Position numbers and translations under genes: made by a program. Positions 1-6,426 of a stretch of 16,222 nucleotides of DNA are shown in pieces. Under the pieces are notes generated by a model. It saw only the letters and a program-made list of their open reading frames with translations. It was not told the DNA's origin and did not search any database. This DNA is from an uncultured Corynebacterium sp. (GTDB lineage Bacteria > Actinomycetota > Actinomycetes > Mycobacteriales > Mycobacteriaceae). The stretch's first letter is position 1, and each line of letters starts with the position of its first letter. The stretch covers positions 1-16,222 of the forward strand of contig NZ_CALUAK010000055.1 in the NCBI RefSeq assembly GCF_943914015.1, written 5' to 3'.

Positions 1-1294
1 GGAACCAGCCGTCGGTCTCGCCCGCGGGAGTGACCTCACCGGGCAGGCTCTCGAGGATCTGCGGATCCTTGGTAGCGACAACCTCCGGCGTTGCCGACTG
101 GTTGGGGAACTTGTCCTTCAGAGTATCTGCCGCGATGATCGATTCGGGGGTGTCGATGAACTGGTCAGATTGGTTAATTCCGGTGGTGACGGGGATAAGT
201 CCCAGGCAGCAGATGCCGATCAGGACGCTGGCAGCGGCTGCGGTGATACCTGGGCGGCTCTTCACGAGGGAGCCGATCTTTTCCCACACACCGTGGTTCG
301 GGGCCTCACCAACAACCGGACGCTTGGGCCAGAAAATCCAGCGACCAAACATAACCAGCACCCCAGGAAGTACGAGCATGGCGAAAATAAAGGCAACGAC
401 AATACCGATTGCCGAGGACAGGCCCAGCCCACGCGTGGAAGGCACGGTGGACAGCAACAAGCAGGCAACACCGATTGCGACGGTCAGTGCCGATGCAGCG
501 ACAGTTTTTACTGTCGGCAGCCAGGCGGCAGCCATTGCTTCAAAGCGATCCTCGTGACGAAGCAGCTCGTCCCTGTAACGAGAGATGAGAAGCAACGCGT
601 AGTTTGTACCAGCACCAAAGACAAGGACGCTCAAGATACCGGTGGACGACTCGTCCCAGATCACGCCCAAAGGCCCAAGCACCCACGTAAACACGGTAGC
701 CGCGACGCGGTCGCCGATGGCGATAACAAGCAGCGGAATGATCCACAGAACAGGCGACCTGTACGTCACAATGAGAAGCAATGCAACGATGATGCCCGTC
801 ACGGTCAGCAGGAGGAAGTTGGCGCCCTCAAAGACGAGTGCCAAGTCTCCCTGGATGGCTGCCGGCCCCGTTACCTGAGCGGTCAGTCCCTCAGGCAGTG
901 CGTCGCTCAGGTCAGCGCGGAGCTCCTTGATGGCAGCGCCGTTTTCTGCACTGCTATCTGATTCCACCGTGGTGGGCATGAGAATGGCAGTACCGTCATC
1001 GTTGGGGATGGGCGGAGCACCCAACTTCTCGGCAATGCCCGCGACTTCTTGGGGGTTCACCTCTCCCCCGTTGTCACGGGTAACAAGGACGAGAGCGGTC
1101 TTGCCCGAATCGTCTCCGGACTCAGCGGTGACCTTTTCTTGCAGCAAGGCGACAGTGGTCGAATCCGCCTTTTCTGACTTCATTGCTTGGGAGGCCTCCG
1201 GCTGCTCGAATCCCCCGAGCGCCATGGCAGCAAATCCCAAAATTATGAGCACTAGCGCAAGCCAGCGAAAGTTTTTCATTGTGGACGTCGACAT
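1..1294 (-). CDS. MMPL-family membrane transporter, N-terminal part (runs off the window)
   Basis: Reading from the ATG at 1294 gives 431 residues before the window ends, about half of a usual MMPL/RND protein. Membrane segments are visible at about residues 9-27, then a soluble extracytoplasmic stretch (about 30-155), then closely packed helices from about 160 on. The TM4-like motif GAGTNYALLLISRYRDEL lies near residues 227-244, followed by the polar loop with RHEDRFEAM; both are typical of actinobacterial MMPL proteins. The family exports lipids or hydrophobic compounds across the inner membrane using the proton gradient; the substrate here is unknown. The start is supported by AAGGAG seven bases upstream. 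The position that is Asp in the proton-relay Asp-Tyr pair of MmpL3 is Asn231 here. The gene has its own promoter region and follows the infB terminator, so it is probably not part of the infB operon. The family call is secure; the substrate is not known. Confidence 0.9.
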   Translation of the reverse strand, partial: MSTSTMKNFRWLALVLIILGFAAMALGGFEQPEASQAMKSEKADSTTVALLQEKVTAESGDDSGKTALVLVTRDNGGEVNPQEVAGIAEKLGAPPIPNDDGTAILMPTTVESDSSAENGAAIKELRADLSDALPEGLTAQVTGPAAIQGDLALVFEGANFLLLTVTGIIVALLLIVTYRSPVLWIIPLLVIAIGDRVAATVFTWVLGPLGVIWDESSTGILSVLVFGAGTNYALLLISRYRDELLRHEDRFEAMAAAWLPTVKTVAASALTVAIGVACLLLSTVPSTRGLGLSSAIGIVVAFIFAMLVLPGVLVMFGRWIFWPKRPVVGEAPNHGVWEKIGSLVKSRPGITAAAASVLIGICCLGLIPVTTGINQSDQFIDTPESIIAADTLKDKFPNQSATPEVVATKDPQILESLPGEVTPAGETDGWF

Positions 1295-1330
1295 GCGACT
1301 CCTTCATAGGTTGCGGTCAAAACGATTTTT

Positions 1331-1345
1331 ACGATACACCGTGTA
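1331..1345 (-). promoter_or_regulatory. Putative promoter and TetR-like operator of the MMPL gene
   Basis: On the minus strand, TATCGT (1331-1336) fits an actinobacterial TAnnnT -10 box, giving a leader of roughly 30 nt before the ATG at 1294. A perfect 11-base inverted repeat, TACAC-n-GTGTA (1335-1345), overlaps the upstream edge of this box. A bound repressor there would block RNA polymerase. Short palindromes of this kind are typical for TetR-family regulators, which often control MMPL exporters. No regulator gene is visible in the window, so the assignment is inference. Confidence 0.4.
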
Positions 1346-1349
1346 ATAC

Positions 1350-1396
1350 AAAAAAACCAAACGTCACCTGCCCTTTTTACAGGACAGGTGACGTTT
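1350..1396 (-). terminator. Intrinsic terminator at the end of the infB operon
   Basis: A perfect 12-bp stem (AAACGTCACCTG at 1359-1370 with CAGGTGACGTTT at 1385-1396, 14-nt loop) is followed on the minus strand by TTTGG and then a run of seven T (1350-1356). It lies about 90 nt past the infB stop and about 55 nt before the MMPL start. In the plus direction there is no T-run, so it acts on minus-strand transcription. Confidence 0.85.
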
Positions 1397-1485
1397 AAAG
1401 GTGTTTAGTTGTGCTGGTTAAGGCGTAAAAACCATGAACCTTTTAGGCGACAGCATGTTACGCATAAACCGGCTGCCGGCTACCC

Positions 1486-4380
1486 CTAATCGCGGGGGAC
1501 TTCGACCATCTCGTAAACCTGGATCTGGTCGCCCACGGCGATATCCGGGTAGCTGAGAACCATGCCGCATTCGTAGCCAGCCGCGACCTCGGTTGCATCA
1601 TCCTTGCCACGACGCAGGGACTCGATGGTGGCCTTCTCCGCGATGACATTGCCGTCGCGAGTGAGGCGAACCGTAGCGTTCCTGCGCACCTTGCCGGTCT
1701 CGACCATGCAGCCGGCGATGAGGCCGACGGCAGAAGCCTTGAACAGCTGGCGGATCTCGGCTGTACCGAGCTCCTTCTCCTCGTAGATCGGCTTGAGCAT
1801 GCCCTTGAGAGCGGACTCCACCTCGTTGATGGCGTCGTAGATAACCGTGTAGTAGCGGATATCCACGCCCTCCTGGTGCGCGAGCTCCGTGGCCTTACCT
1901 TCTGCGCGAACATTGAAACCAATGATGATGGCATCGGACGCGGCAGCCAAGGTGACGTTGGTTTCAGTGACAGCACCGACACCACGATCGATGATGTTGA
2001 GCTCGACCTCGTCGTCCACCTCGATATTGAGGAGGGAATCCTCCAAGGCTTCCACGGAACCAGCGTTGTCGCCCTTGAGAATGAGGTTGAGCTGCTGAGT
2101 TTCCTTCAACACAGCATCCAAATCCTCGAGGGAGATGCGCTTCTTCCGCTTTGCCTGCAGCGCGTTGCGCTTGCGGGCGTTGCGCTGGTTGGCAATCTGG
2201 CGTGCAACACGATCATCCTCAACGACGAGGACGGAATCGCCTGCACCCGGAACGCTGTCCAGGCCCTGTACCTGTACAGGCCGCGACGGGAGTGCTTCCT
2301 CCACGTCGTTGCCGTACTCGTCGAGCATACGACGCACACGGCCGTGTGCATCGCCGACAACGATGGAATCACCGACGCGCAGCGTACCGCGCTGAACGAG
2401 GATGGTGGCAACGGGGCCACGACCACGGTCGAGGTGCGCCTCAATAGCCACGCCCTGGGCATCCATCTCCGGGTTAGCGAAGAGCTCCAGCTGGAGATCT
2501 GCAGTGAGGACGATGGCCTCCAACAGAGCATCAATGTTGATGTTCTTCTTCGCGGAGATGTCCACGAACTGGGTATCGCCACCGTACTCTTCTGGAACGA
2601 GACCGTACTCGGTGAGCTGTCCGCGAATCTTATCCGGGGACGCACCCTCCTTATCAATCTTGTTCACAGCGACAACGATCGGGATATCCGCAGCCTTCGC
2701 GTGGTTAATGGCCTCCACCGTCTGCGGCATAACGCCGTCGTCGGCAGCGACCACGAGCACGGCGATATCCGTGGACTTGGCACCGCGGGCACGCATGGCA
2801 GTAAACGCCTCGTGACCCGGGGTATCCAGGAACGTGATCTTGCGTGGCTTGTCTTCCACCTCGACCTCAACCTGGTACGCACCGATGCCCTGCGTGATGC
2901 CACCGGCCTCGCCGGAGCCCACGTTGGAGTGTCGGATGGTATCCAGAAGGCGAGTCTTACCGTGGTCGACGTGACCCATGACGGACACGACGGCCGGGCG
3001 GTGCTCGAGGTCTTCCTCATCGCCTTCATCCTCGCCGTACTGCAGGTCGAAGCTCTCCAGGAGCTCACGATCCTCGTCCTCCGGCGAGACAACCTCAACC
3101 TTGAAGTTCATCTCTTCGCCGAGCAGCTGCAGCGTCTCATCGGAAACGGATGCCGTCGCGGTGACCATCTCACCGAGGTTGAACAGCGCCTGAACGAGCT
3201 GCGAGGCCTCGGTATTAATCTTGTCACCGAAATCGGCAAGCGATGCGCCACGCGGGAGACGAATGGTCTGCCCCTTGCCGTCAGGCAGCTTGACGCCACC
3301 AACGACCTTCGGTGCCTTCATTGCCTCGTATTCTTGGCGCTTCTGACGCTTCGACTTCCGTCCCTTGCGCGGTGCGCCACCCGGACGTCCGAATGCACCT
3401 GCGGTACCGCCACGACGACCGCCGCGACCGCCCCGTGGCCCACCAAAGTTGTTGCCACCGTTGTGTCCGCCACGACCGCGACCGCCACGACCACCGCGGC
3501 TGTCCTGGGACGCAGCAGAGTGGCTCGGCATCTGCCCCGGACTCGGGTGCGCCGGCATCTGTGCTGGCGACGGACGCTTAGATCCGTGCCCTGCACCTGC
3601 GGAGGAACGACCAGGGGCAGACGAGCGGTGTCCACCGCGGTTGCCACCAGGACGTGGGCCACCGCCACGACCGGACTGGGATCCACCAGCACCCGGACGG
3701 CCGCCACGGGTACCACCCGGACGAGGCGGACGGGACGAGCTACTCGTGGAGAACGGGTTGTTTGCCACACGCGGCGCCCCACCGCGCGGACGCGGGGGCA
3801 TCCCCGGCTTCGGGCCGGGCTTGGGTGCGGACTTCTCATTGCCTGCATGAGCTTCGGCGGCCTTGTGGGCTGCCGTAGCAGGCGTTGCCTTCGGCGCACC
3901 GGGCTTCGGTGCGGCCTTGCCACTGGCCTTCGCATTCTTGGCTGGCAACGGAGCCTTCTCCCCCGGCTTGGGGCCAGGTTTCGCAGCCGACGTCTTCTTC
4001 TTCGGGGCACTCTTCGGCTTCGGTGCCGCCGCAGTTTCTTCAGCGACACGCGCAGGCGACGGGTGAGCCTTCGCAAATGAAGACTTTGCCTTCGCACCAG
4101 GCTTGGGGTCGGGCTTTGTGGCCGCCGTCTTCTTCGCGACATCCGTCGGCTTTGCAGACTTCGTCGTCTTCGCAGTCTTTGTAGACTTCTCGGCCTCTTC
4201 CGGCTGCTCCGTCTTCTGCAGCGCAGCGTAGTGCTCACGCATCTTTCGGATCACCGGCGGCTGAATGGTTGACGAAGCCGTCTTTACAAACTCGCCTTGC
4301 TCCTTGAGCGTGGCGAGCAATTCCTTGCTTGTCACCCCGAGCTCTTTGGCGAGCTCGTGGACACGTAGCTTTCCGGGCAC
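1486..4380 (-). CDS. infB: Translation initiation factor IF-2
   Basis: IF-2 is the GTPase that brings fMet-tRNA to the 30S subunit and promotes 50S joining. The 964-residue protein begins with an IF2_N module (KLRVHELAKELGV, residues 4-16), then a long Ala/Pro/Lys-rich stretch and a Gly/Arg-rich stretch (about 190-345), a second IF2_N-like region (about 373-440), and the G domain with GHVDHGKT at 469-476, a DTPGHE switch II motif and NKID. Domains II-IV follow, including the EIRQLFKASAVGLIAGC stretch near the C-terminus. The long disordered N-terminus is usual for Actinobacteria. The start is GTG at 4380, supported by AAGGAG five bases upstream. The gene is last in the rimP-nusA-ylxR-infB operon and is followed by a terminator instead of rbfA. 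Confidence 0.98.
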   Translation of the reverse strand: MPGKLRVHELAKELGVTSKELLATLKEQGEFVKTASSTIQPPVIRKMREHYAALQKTEQPEEAEKSTKTAKTTKSAKPTDVAKKTAATKPDPKPGAKAKSSFAKAHPSPARVAEETAAAPKPKSAPKKKTSAAKPGPKPGEKAPLPAKNAKASGKAAPKPGAPKATPATAAHKAAEAHAGNEKSAPKPGPKPGMPPRPRGGAPRVANNPFSTSSSSRPPRPGGTRGGRPGAGGSQSGRGGGPRPGGNRGGHRSSAPGRSSAGAGHGSKRPSPAQMPAHPSPGQMPSHSAASQDSRGGRGGRGRGGHNGGNNFGGPRGGRGGRRGGTAGAFGRPGGAPRKGRKSKRQKRQEYEAMKAPKVVGGVKLPDGKGQTIRLPRGASLADFGDKINTEASQLVQALFNLGEMVTATASVSDETLQLLGEEMNFKVEVVSPEDEDRELLESFDLQYGEDEGDEEDLEHRPAVVSVMGHVDHGKTRLLDTIRHSNVGSGEAGGITQGIGAYQVEVEVEDKPRKITFLDTPGHEAFTAMRARGAKSTDIAVLVVAADDGVMPQTVEAINHAKAADIPIVVAVNKIDKEGASPDKIRGQLTEYGLVPEEYGGDTQFVDISAKKNINIDALLEAIVLTADLQLELFANPEMDAQGVAIEAHLDRGRGPVATILVQRGTLRVGDSIVVGDAHGRVRRMLDEYGNDVEEALPSRPVQVQGLDSVPGAGDSVLVVEDDRVARQIANQRNARKRNALQAKRKKRISLEDLDAVLKETQQLNLILKGDNAGSVEALEDSLLNIEVDDEVELNIIDRGVGAVTETNVTLAAASDAIIIGFNVRAEGKATELAHQEGVDIRYYTVIYDAINEVESALKGMLKPIYEEKELGTAEIRQLFKASAVGLIAGCMVETGKVRRNATVRLTRDGNVIAEKATIESLRRGKDDATEVAAGYECGMVLSYPDIAVGDQIQVYEMVEVPRD

Positions 4381-4424
4381 TGTACTCCTTGTTTATCTGG
4401 TTAGGTCACGAGTAGCGCACAGGA

Positions 4425-4461
4425 TTGGCACCACCGTGTATGAGGTGGCCCGAAAAGCCAA
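4425..4461 (-). promoter_or_regulatory. Stem-loop in the infB leader
   Basis: In the 141-nt ylxR-infB spacer, an outer stem TTGGC/GCCAA (4457-4461 with 4425-4429) encloses an inner stem CCACC/GGTGG (4444-4448 with 4431-4435). It sits about 45 nt upstream of the infB GTG, just after the mini-ORF chain. There is no T-run, so it is not an intrinsic terminator. A role in infB translation control is only a guess. Confidence 0.35.
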
Positions 4462-4470
4462 GTCGTGCGA

Positions 4471-4522
4471 CTACCGTGACATGGTCTGGACTTTCATCGC
4501 TGATGCTTCATCGTGTGCTCAT
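4471..4522 (-). promoter_or_regulatory. Chain of three overlapping mini-ORFs between ylxR and infB
   Basis: The ylxR stop overlaps an ATG (TGATG). That ATG reads MSTR and stops at a TGA which overlaps the next ATG (ATGA). This reads MKHQR and stops at a TGA which again overlaps an ATG, which reads MKVQTMSR and stops with TAG. The ORFs span 4522-4508, 4511-4494 and 4497-4471. Such start-stop overlaps allow ribosomes to reinitiate, so the chain could pass ribosomes from ylxR towards infB or tune their supply. No separate ribosome-binding sites are seen for them. The layout is directly visible; the function is inferred. Confidence 0.4.
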
Positions 4523-4929
4523 CAGTTACTAGGGTCTTTCTTTGTCGTAGTCATACCGCAATCAGCGGAGGATTCTCGGATGTTCATCCCCGCCTGCGCG
4601 GATTCCGCGCGCGAAATGAATTCACGCACCATAGAGGAATCAGGATTCTCCTTCAACCTCAGCGCCCGGCGAAAAGCCCGGCGCTTTTCTGCAATGTCAT
4701 ACGCTTCCAACGTGGGGGTCAGCCAAGCGCCTCGCCCCGGAAGCTTTCGCTGCGGATCAGGAATAACACGATGAGGCGCTTCCCTATCCGCAACGACACG
4801 AAGCAAATCAGTATCTGGCAGTGCGCGACGAGACGCGATACAGGTGCGAATTCTGGTGCGCGGCGTATCCACTGAGCAGTCAGTACTAGTTGCTTTGTCT
4901 GCCTTGTCAGCTACCACCCGCAGCACCAC
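4522..4929 (-). CDS. ylxR: YlxR family (DUF448) RNA-binding protein
   Basis: The reading frame gives up to 135 residues. The family core is clear: RTCIASRRALPDTDLLRVV near residues 28-46 and the LPGRGAWL loop near 63-70, followed by an Arg/Lys-rich helix (AEKRRAFRRALR). YlxR proteins are small, basic proteins encoded between nusA and infB; they have been linked to RNA binding and regulation of gene expression, but the exact job is unclear. The tail past residue 95 is not conserved by eye. The GTG at 4929 lies only one base from GGAGG, too close, so translation may begin at the next GTG (4926, spacing four) or at a later GTG just before the conserved RTC. The gene is separated from nusA by about 350 nt and its stop overlaps the mini-ORF chain. 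Confidence 0.9.
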   Translation of the reverse strand: MVLRVVADKADKATSTDCSVDTPRTRIRTCIASRRALPDTDLLRVVADREAPHRVIPDPQRKLPGRGAWLTPTLEAYDIAEKRRAFRRALRLKENPDSSMVREFISRAESAQAGMNIRESSADCGMTTTKKDPSN

Positions 4930-5014
4930 ACCTCCGAACCTTGCACTAGCTAATCTACTTCTTCCATAAAAGAACTCGTGGTCACCGGTGTGAACAACGA
5001 GCCGTATGACATGT

Positions 5015-5062
5015 TACGCCACCTGCTCCGCTTTTGTGAAAAATAACGGTGCAGGTGGCGTA
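5015..5062 (-). repeat. Long inverted repeat in the nusA-ylxR spacer
   Basis: The arms TACGCCACCTGC (5015-5026) and GCAGGTGGCGTA (5051-5062) pair perfectly over 12 bp. Inside the 24-nt loop, CCG/CGG and TTTT/AAAA can extend the stem with small bulges. No T-run follows in either direction, so this is not a standard terminator. It could be an RNA processing site, an attenuator or a relic of a repeat element. Confidence 0.65.
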
Positions 5063-5219
5063 CACGCGGAAGCGTAAAGCTCGTGACAAAAGCCACACAT
5101 GTAATTTAGTTCCGAGACGCGGCGGTGGAAACGCAAGAGCACGAGCCCACCAGTGGGCACTTAGCTTCTCCGCTCCTCTGCTCCTGCGCTAAGCACGTGA
5201 GCGCTCAAGGATGCAATCG

Positions 5220-5261
5220 TTACTGGGGTCTATCTCCGGCGTTCTCTCTCCGACCCAGTAA
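5220..5261 (-). repeat. Inverted repeat just past the nusA stop
   Basis: TTACTGGG (5220-5227) pairs with CCCAGTAA (5254-5261). Two more pairs form inside after one bulged base. It starts 18 nt past the nusA stop. With no T-run after it, it may stabilise the nusA 3' end or serve as a partial terminator. Confidence 0.45.
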
Positions 5262-5278
5262 GCCACGCCCGACGCTGT

Positions 5279-6271
5279 TTAAGATTCGTCGGAACGAATG
5301 TCGATCTTCCAACCGGTCAAACGCGCTGCAAGACGCGCATTCTGGCCTTCCTTGCCAATAGCGAGCGATAGCTGGTAGTCCGGAACGGTCACACGAGCGA
5401 CTTGGTTGTCGGCATCGAGGACCTCCACGCCAACAACCTTCGACGGCGCAAGCGCATTGCCCACGTAGGTGGCCGGATCCTCGTCGTAATCGATGATGTC
5501 GATCTTTTCACCACGCAGTTCACGCATGACGTTATTCACACGCTGGCCCTTCGGTCCGATGCAAGCACCCTTGGCGTTCACGCCCTTGGTGGTCGCGTGC
5601 ACTGCAATCTTTGAGCGGTGGCCTGCTTCGCGGGCGATGCCGACGATTTCCACGTCACCCGACTCGACCTCGGGAACTTCTAGTTCAAAGAGGCGACGAA
5701 CAAGTTCCGGGTGCGTGCGAGAAAGCGAGATCTGCAGAGAGCCACGTCCCTTGCCGACACCGACGATATAGCACTTCACGCGATCACCGTGCTTGAGGGT
5801 CTCGCCCGGAATCTGCTCGCCGGGCAGCAAAATGCCGTCCTGACCCTGCAGCTCCGTGCCGAGCCTGACCACAGCGATACCACGCTCGTTTGCCCGGGCA
5901 TCGGCCTGAACTACGCCGGAGACACACTTGCCTTCAAGTTCTGCGTATTCATCGAAGTCGCGGTCCGTTTTCACCTCACGCAGGCGACGGTAGACGGCAT
6001 CGCGCACGACACTTGCACCGAGACGGCCAAAGTCCTCCGGAGTTTCATCCTGCTCGGAGATGATTTCGCCTTCCTCATCGCGCTCAACGTCGAACACGGT
6101 CACGGCACCAGTGTCCGGGTCAATTTCTACGCGTGCACTGGATTCGTCCTCCAGGTGGTGCGCCTGAAGGTAAGCGCGGTGCAGTCCCTGGGCGATGGTG
6201 GTGAGAAGGTCTTCAATGGAGATCCCCTTCTCCTTTTCCAGTGCGCGGAGCGCGGACATGTCGATATTCAC
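5279..6271 (-). CDS. nusA: Transcription termination/antitermination factor NusA
   Basis: NusA binds RNA polymerase and nascent RNA and modulates pausing, termination and antitermination. The 330-residue protein has the N-terminal polymerase-binding domain (about 1-105), an S1 domain (about 108-180, ending with KGRGSLQISLSRTHP), then KH1 (IGPKGQRVNNVMREL) and KH2 (LAIGKEGQNARLAARLTG, near the C-terminus). It lacks the acidic repeats found in E. coli NusA, as is normal for Actinobacteria. The start is GTG at 6271 with AAGAGG seven bases upstream; the next in-frame ATG is four codons later. The gene lies 155 nt downstream of rimP, with a possible small gene between them. Confidence 0.97.
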   Translation of the reverse strand: MNIDMSALRALEKEKGISIEDLLTTIAQGLHRAYLQAHHLEDESSARVEIDPDTGAVTVFDVERDEEGEIISEQDETPEDFGRLGASVVRDAVYRRLREVKTDRDFDEYAELEGKCVSGVVQADARANERGIAVVRLGTELQGQDGILLPGEQIPGETLKHGDRVKCYIVGVGKGRGSLQISLSRTHPELVRRLFELEVPEVESGDVEIVGIAREAGHRSKIAVHATTKGVNAKGACIGPKGQRVNNVMRELRGEKIDIIDYDEDPATYVGNALAPSKVVGVEVLDADNQVARVTVPDYQLSLAIGKEGQNARLAARLTGWKIDIRSDES

Positions 6272-6276
6272 TTGTT

Positions 6277-6423
6277 TTACCTCTTGCGTAGTTGATAGCG
6301 TGAATGGTTAGCTCGTGTACACATTATCGCAGCACCACAGCCGGTGTCGCAGCAGCCACTGCCAAACGAGCAGGAACCGGCGACGATGTCGCGGTTTCTG
6401 CTGCAGCAGCTGATGTTTCGCAC
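6277..6423 (-). CDS. Possible small Cys-rich protein between rimP and nusA (48 codons, unproven)
   Basis: A GTG at 6423 begins three bases after the rimP stop and is preceded by GAGGAG at a six-base spacing; that site lies in the last codons of rimP. The frame runs 48 codons to a TAA at 6277-6279, five bases before the nusA start. It therefore fills the spacer almost exactly. The product would contain seven cysteines (residues 6, 7, 18, 24, 25, 29, 35), including two CC pairs, and would end in a basic tail. About three quarters of the first 30 codons end in G or C, as in real genes here, but the last 17 do not and include rare codons such as ATA and AGG. The frame is also in phase with rimP through its TAG. 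I do not recognise a family. It could equally be a non-coding spacer. Confidence 0.3.
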   Translation of the reverse strand: MRNISCCSRNRDIVAGSCSFGSGCCDTGCGAAIMCTRANHSRYQLRKR

Positions 6424-6426
6424 GTG

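Larger units (their letters stand above)
4930..5278 (-). other. 349-nt spacer between nusA and ylxR with two hairpins, no clear gene
   Basis: This spacer is unusually long for this operon. It holds two inverted repeats (5015-5062 and 5220-5261, listed separately) and two tiny reading frames: 28 codons at 5014-5100 with no ribosome-binding site, and 20 codons at 4950-5012 with AGGTGG six bases upstream of its ATG. Neither resembles a known protein. An 8-base palindrome CACCGGTG lies at 4983-4990. A second promoter for ylxR-infB could lie here, but I see no convincing -35/-10 pair. Confidence 0.5.

Noticed and set aside
30..1346. Several plus-strand frames opposite the MMPL gene
   Set aside because: The minus strand gives a clean MMPL protein with membrane helices and a ribosome-binding site; the plus frames are shadows.
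3360..3780. Repetitive GC-rich DNA that might be a tandem repeat or CRISPR-like array
   Set aside because: It encodes the Gly/Arg-rich low-complexity segment of IF-2, without regular repeat units or spacers.
1876..4080. 734-codon open frame on the plus strand opposite infB
   Set aside because: It is the antisense of a full-length, well-conserved IF-2 gene. Long antisense frames are common in high-GC genes; the protein shows no domain and turns into Arg/Thr low complexity opposite the Gly/Arg-rich part of infB.
4488..4498. GATGAAAGTCC on the minus strand, resembling the GAGGAAAGTCC signature of RNase P RNA
   Set aside because: Only this short stretch matches; the rest of the spacer is far too short for RNase P RNA and the other conserved regions are absent.
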